DNA of 64,000 bases, taken from the NCBI GenBank assembly GCA_960531495.1, contig OY482848.1, positions 31,085,677 to 31,149,676 on the forward strand, in the 5' to 3' direction. Position 1 is the first letter of the stretch; the number at the start of each line of letters is the position of its first letter. The position numbers and the translations under genes are program-made. The DNA comes from Zeus faber. Its lineage: Eukaryota; Chordata; Actinopteri; Zeiformes; Zeidae. Below, in pieces: positions 45,701-64,000 of the stretch. The notes beneath the pieces were generated by a model. It made no database searches. It was not told where the DNA came from and saw only the letters and a list, made by a program, of their open reading frames with translations.

Positions 45701-47582
45701 TTGACACACCTTTGATTTTATGGGATTTTCCATCTTAAGTGGGTTTTTTTGGACTATGCCGGTTGCTATGGGAAAGAAACACTGAAGACACAGGATTATA
45801 AAAGCTGCTCGTTTTGTTTTTGCCCCTTTTTACATTGTATTTATTGGGAGATCCTGTACAGGAATACGGAACACACACACACCACAGGGACCGAGCTCGC
45901 CTAGGAACCAGACCAATCTGCGAGCTCATGTTTTATTTGCTCTGGCAGATGCATCTGGCCCCCTCCGGTTAACATTTTCAGCCGAGCTGGCCTGGATCTG
46001 GCCAATCACAACTGTTTAATATGACTGTACAAGGAGCGCTGTAGAGGCATTTTTGTAAACAACCATGATGGCTGCTGCTGATGTGGAACTGTTCTGTTGA
46101 ATCCACTATCACGACAGTATTAAAATAACTGGATGGTGAATTTTTTTTTTTAAAAGAACAAACAACTGTTCTTAAGGCTTTTGTTGGTAAAAAATGTGTT
46201 TGCCGTATTTCCTCCAGGATTTGCACACTGTAGTCTGTTTACATTTTTCCATTGCTGTGATTGGTTGTAGGTCGATCCAATTGCACCAAGAGACATTTAG
46301 GCACGTGCCAAATTATAACGCCTCTTGGAAGTCAAAAATGAACTGAGCGGTTCCAGTCTAATTTGCATTTGCGAATTGATTCGACAATGTCAGGCCAGGA
46401 TGGAGCGAGCACAACTCCTATTCCGTGGCTGCATCTACATTTGAACAGCTGGAGATTTCAACATAGTTAATGGAATATTCATACAAGACCTATTAATTAA
46501 AGCCCCCCCCCCCTCCAATGCAATGACTTAAGCAGCTGGTAGGACACACCCCTACTCTTCCACAGTGAAACTGCTATGGACCAACATTTATATAAGGACA
46601 GTAGGTCCATAGCTGGTAGGTTCAAACACATTGGTCTAGGGTAGGGGTTCCCAAATGGGGGTAGGTGGCCTCCTAAGGGCCCTTGATAGAATTGCAGGGA
46701 GTGCCGCAGCAAAAGCAATCTATTACACCAATACCGTCTCTTTCAAATAATAATAATTAATATTTCCCGGGCAGACTGGTCGATGCCGCTTGGGTCAAAT
46801 TAAACTAAAATCATTCAAATACAAAAAAAGATCAAACTTTGAAAATAAATTATTTCAACACTGAATGAACAAAACAGTCAAAACGACCATAAAATCAGGT
46901 GGTATAGATATCTTCACTTTACAGAAACACTGGGAAAAAAAAACCAACTTAAAAGATAATAATATATTGCACACAAAGAAATAACCAAATTTGTAAACCT
47001 ACAATACATTTGTTCACTTTATGCTCTAGTTGGTCCCTGTAATCCAGTCTTTTGCAGGGCTAATCCAGTGGATTTGCAGTGCCAGTTTTAATTTCCAAAC
47101 CATCAAGACAAATGAGCCAATTTAAATCTCACATGCTCACAATTAAAGACGTTCTAAAAATGTTGTTCTCTATAATATGTTAATTTGTATAGTTTTGCTG
47201 AAATCTTCAATTGCAGAAGCAATATTAAAAAAATCAACACAATCTCCTGAGATTGCAGCACCTGAAACCAACCCAACCCTGTGTTCGGCTTCTGCTCAAT
47301 AATAATAATAATAATAACAATAACAACACTTTCCCTAGCATCCCTCTCTCAGGTCAGATTTCTTTTAGCAATGAGGAACACCTCTAAACAAAATAAAATG
47401 TGAAAAAAAAGTACCCTACATCCTTTCCACTCCATGTGGCTTAACTGCCATTTGTACGTTGAAAAGGACCGGTGAATTCGCGGCGCATGTTCATCCGTCT
47501 CCTGTCAGGGCGCTCTTCACCGCGCCTCCGTATTTGATAAACATAACTATTCTCTGAAGGTTTCCCGGATGACTATGTGCAG
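45701..47582. other. Spacer between convergent genes; MTMR7 3' UTR expected
   Basis: No coding frame is recognised. The right part should hold the MTMR7 3' UTR (minus strand), but I could not fix its polyadenylation site. An (AAT)/(AAC) microsatellite lies at 47298-47327. A CCCAAATGGGGG phrase at 46650 resembles a hAT terminus. Confidence 0.4.
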
Positions 47583-63118
<15,536 letters not shown>

Positions 63119-64000
63119 CTGCCAGGGGGAGAGTGAAGTTTTAATGAAAACTAAAAAGTAAAATAAATGTAATATTTAAAATAATAGATACATACATACA
63201 GAACATACATAAATACACATACATATAATTTCATCCAAAATAAAATGTATTATATCATTATTATATACCTTTAAAAATAACATAATAATAACACTAAAAT
63301 ATCATAAAAATGAACTATATAATTATAAGATACTTGAAAAAATTAAAATAAATAAAAGAAGAATTAAAGAAAGATAAAAGTATATAATAGTTAGTAGATA
63401 TGTATTTGTATTGGGCCAATACCAGCAAAGAAAAAATTCTGGATCGAATATCTGGGTGTAAAAAATAATCCAATCCACTGACATATCCAGGTCATCTGAT
63501 AACAGTATGTACTTTTGTTTGAAATGCTTGAATTTTGTTGAATTGAATAAAACAAAAAGCAGCAGTTTTGTTATTGGCTACGTATTTCCATTTCCCAATC
63601 AATAAAAATATCTCAAAGGAAGATAATCAAGATTTCAGAAGAAAAAAGTAGAAAAAGGAGTAGTATCACGCCATCTCTACTTTCCAAGCTCAGAAAAAAA
63701 GCACCGGATTGAGTATTTTTCAACATGAATGCAGCCTGCGATTGAGATTGCAAAGGACAAGTCACAGGTAATGGGACATTCGGCACTGTTTCATTTCAAC
63801 TACCCTAAAGTGTGATATACACTGAATACACAATGAATTTTATCTTTATCTTTTTATGCCCACTATGCAGTTGTTGCCTGTCATGCCCCAAGAATTTCAT
63901 TGTACCATATGACCTTGTGTTGTACTGTACACTTGACAAATAAGACAAATAAAACACTTTGAACCCAAAAGCATCCAACAGACGGATCATAGCCCCTAGT
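63119..64000. other. MTMR7 upstream intron and LINE-like tail
   Basis: Very AT-rich DNA to about 63560. 63890-63965 (AATTTCATTGTACC ... TTGACAAATAAGACAAATAAA) resembles the tail of fish LINEs. No MTMR7 exon is seen here. Confidence 0.4.

Overview
The window looks like nuclear DNA of a teleost fish. Two ordinary vertebrate genes with GT-AG introns sit in a sea of transposons of kinds common in fish: Gmr1-like and other Ty3/Gypsy elements, an endogenous retrovirus, RTE and L1 LINEs, a DIRS-like element, several hAT transposons, foldback MITEs and very long AC/GT microsatellites. There are no operons, ribosome binding sites or CRISPR arrays.

Layout. 1-3300: probable LINE tail, two unassigned terminal-exon-like segments and a possible polyadenylation site. 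3310-5760: broken Gmr1-like element, minus strand. 5760-14700: AT-rich intergenic DNA with an LTR-like unit, microsatellite, minisatellites and a GC-rich repeat, and no recognisable gene. 14740-21640: decayed endogenous retrovirus with a tandem-repeat leader, interrupted by a TA-flanked MITE (16336-16636) and by a second Gmr1-like element with both LTRs (17093-19537). 21660-22375: two GC-rich minisatellites. 23080-25543: plus-strand Ty3/Gypsy element carrying a solo Gmr1-type LTR in its integrase. 25544-27000: two hAT remnants. 27751-30172: terminal-inverted-repeat element that swallowed an RTE LINE.

Genes. VPS37A (plus strand, 11 coding exons, 31471-44297, 385 codons) encodes an ESCRT-I subunit. 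MTMR7 (minus strand, 11 coding exons visible, 63118 down to 47583; the N-terminal exons lie beyond the right edge) encodes a myotubularin-family 3-phosphoinositide phosphatase with its CSDGWDR active site intact. The two genes converge, as their orthologues do on human 8p22, which supports the paralogue call. Both products act on endosomal membranes (cargo sorting and phosphoinositide turnover), but nothing here shows joint regulation.

Most interesting signal. Several MTMR7 introns begin with (AC)n just after the 5' splice site and end with (GT)n running straight into the 3' splice site in place of a pyrimidine tract. This matches the (AC)m-(GT)n intron class described in fish, in which the two repeats pair and bring the splice sites together.
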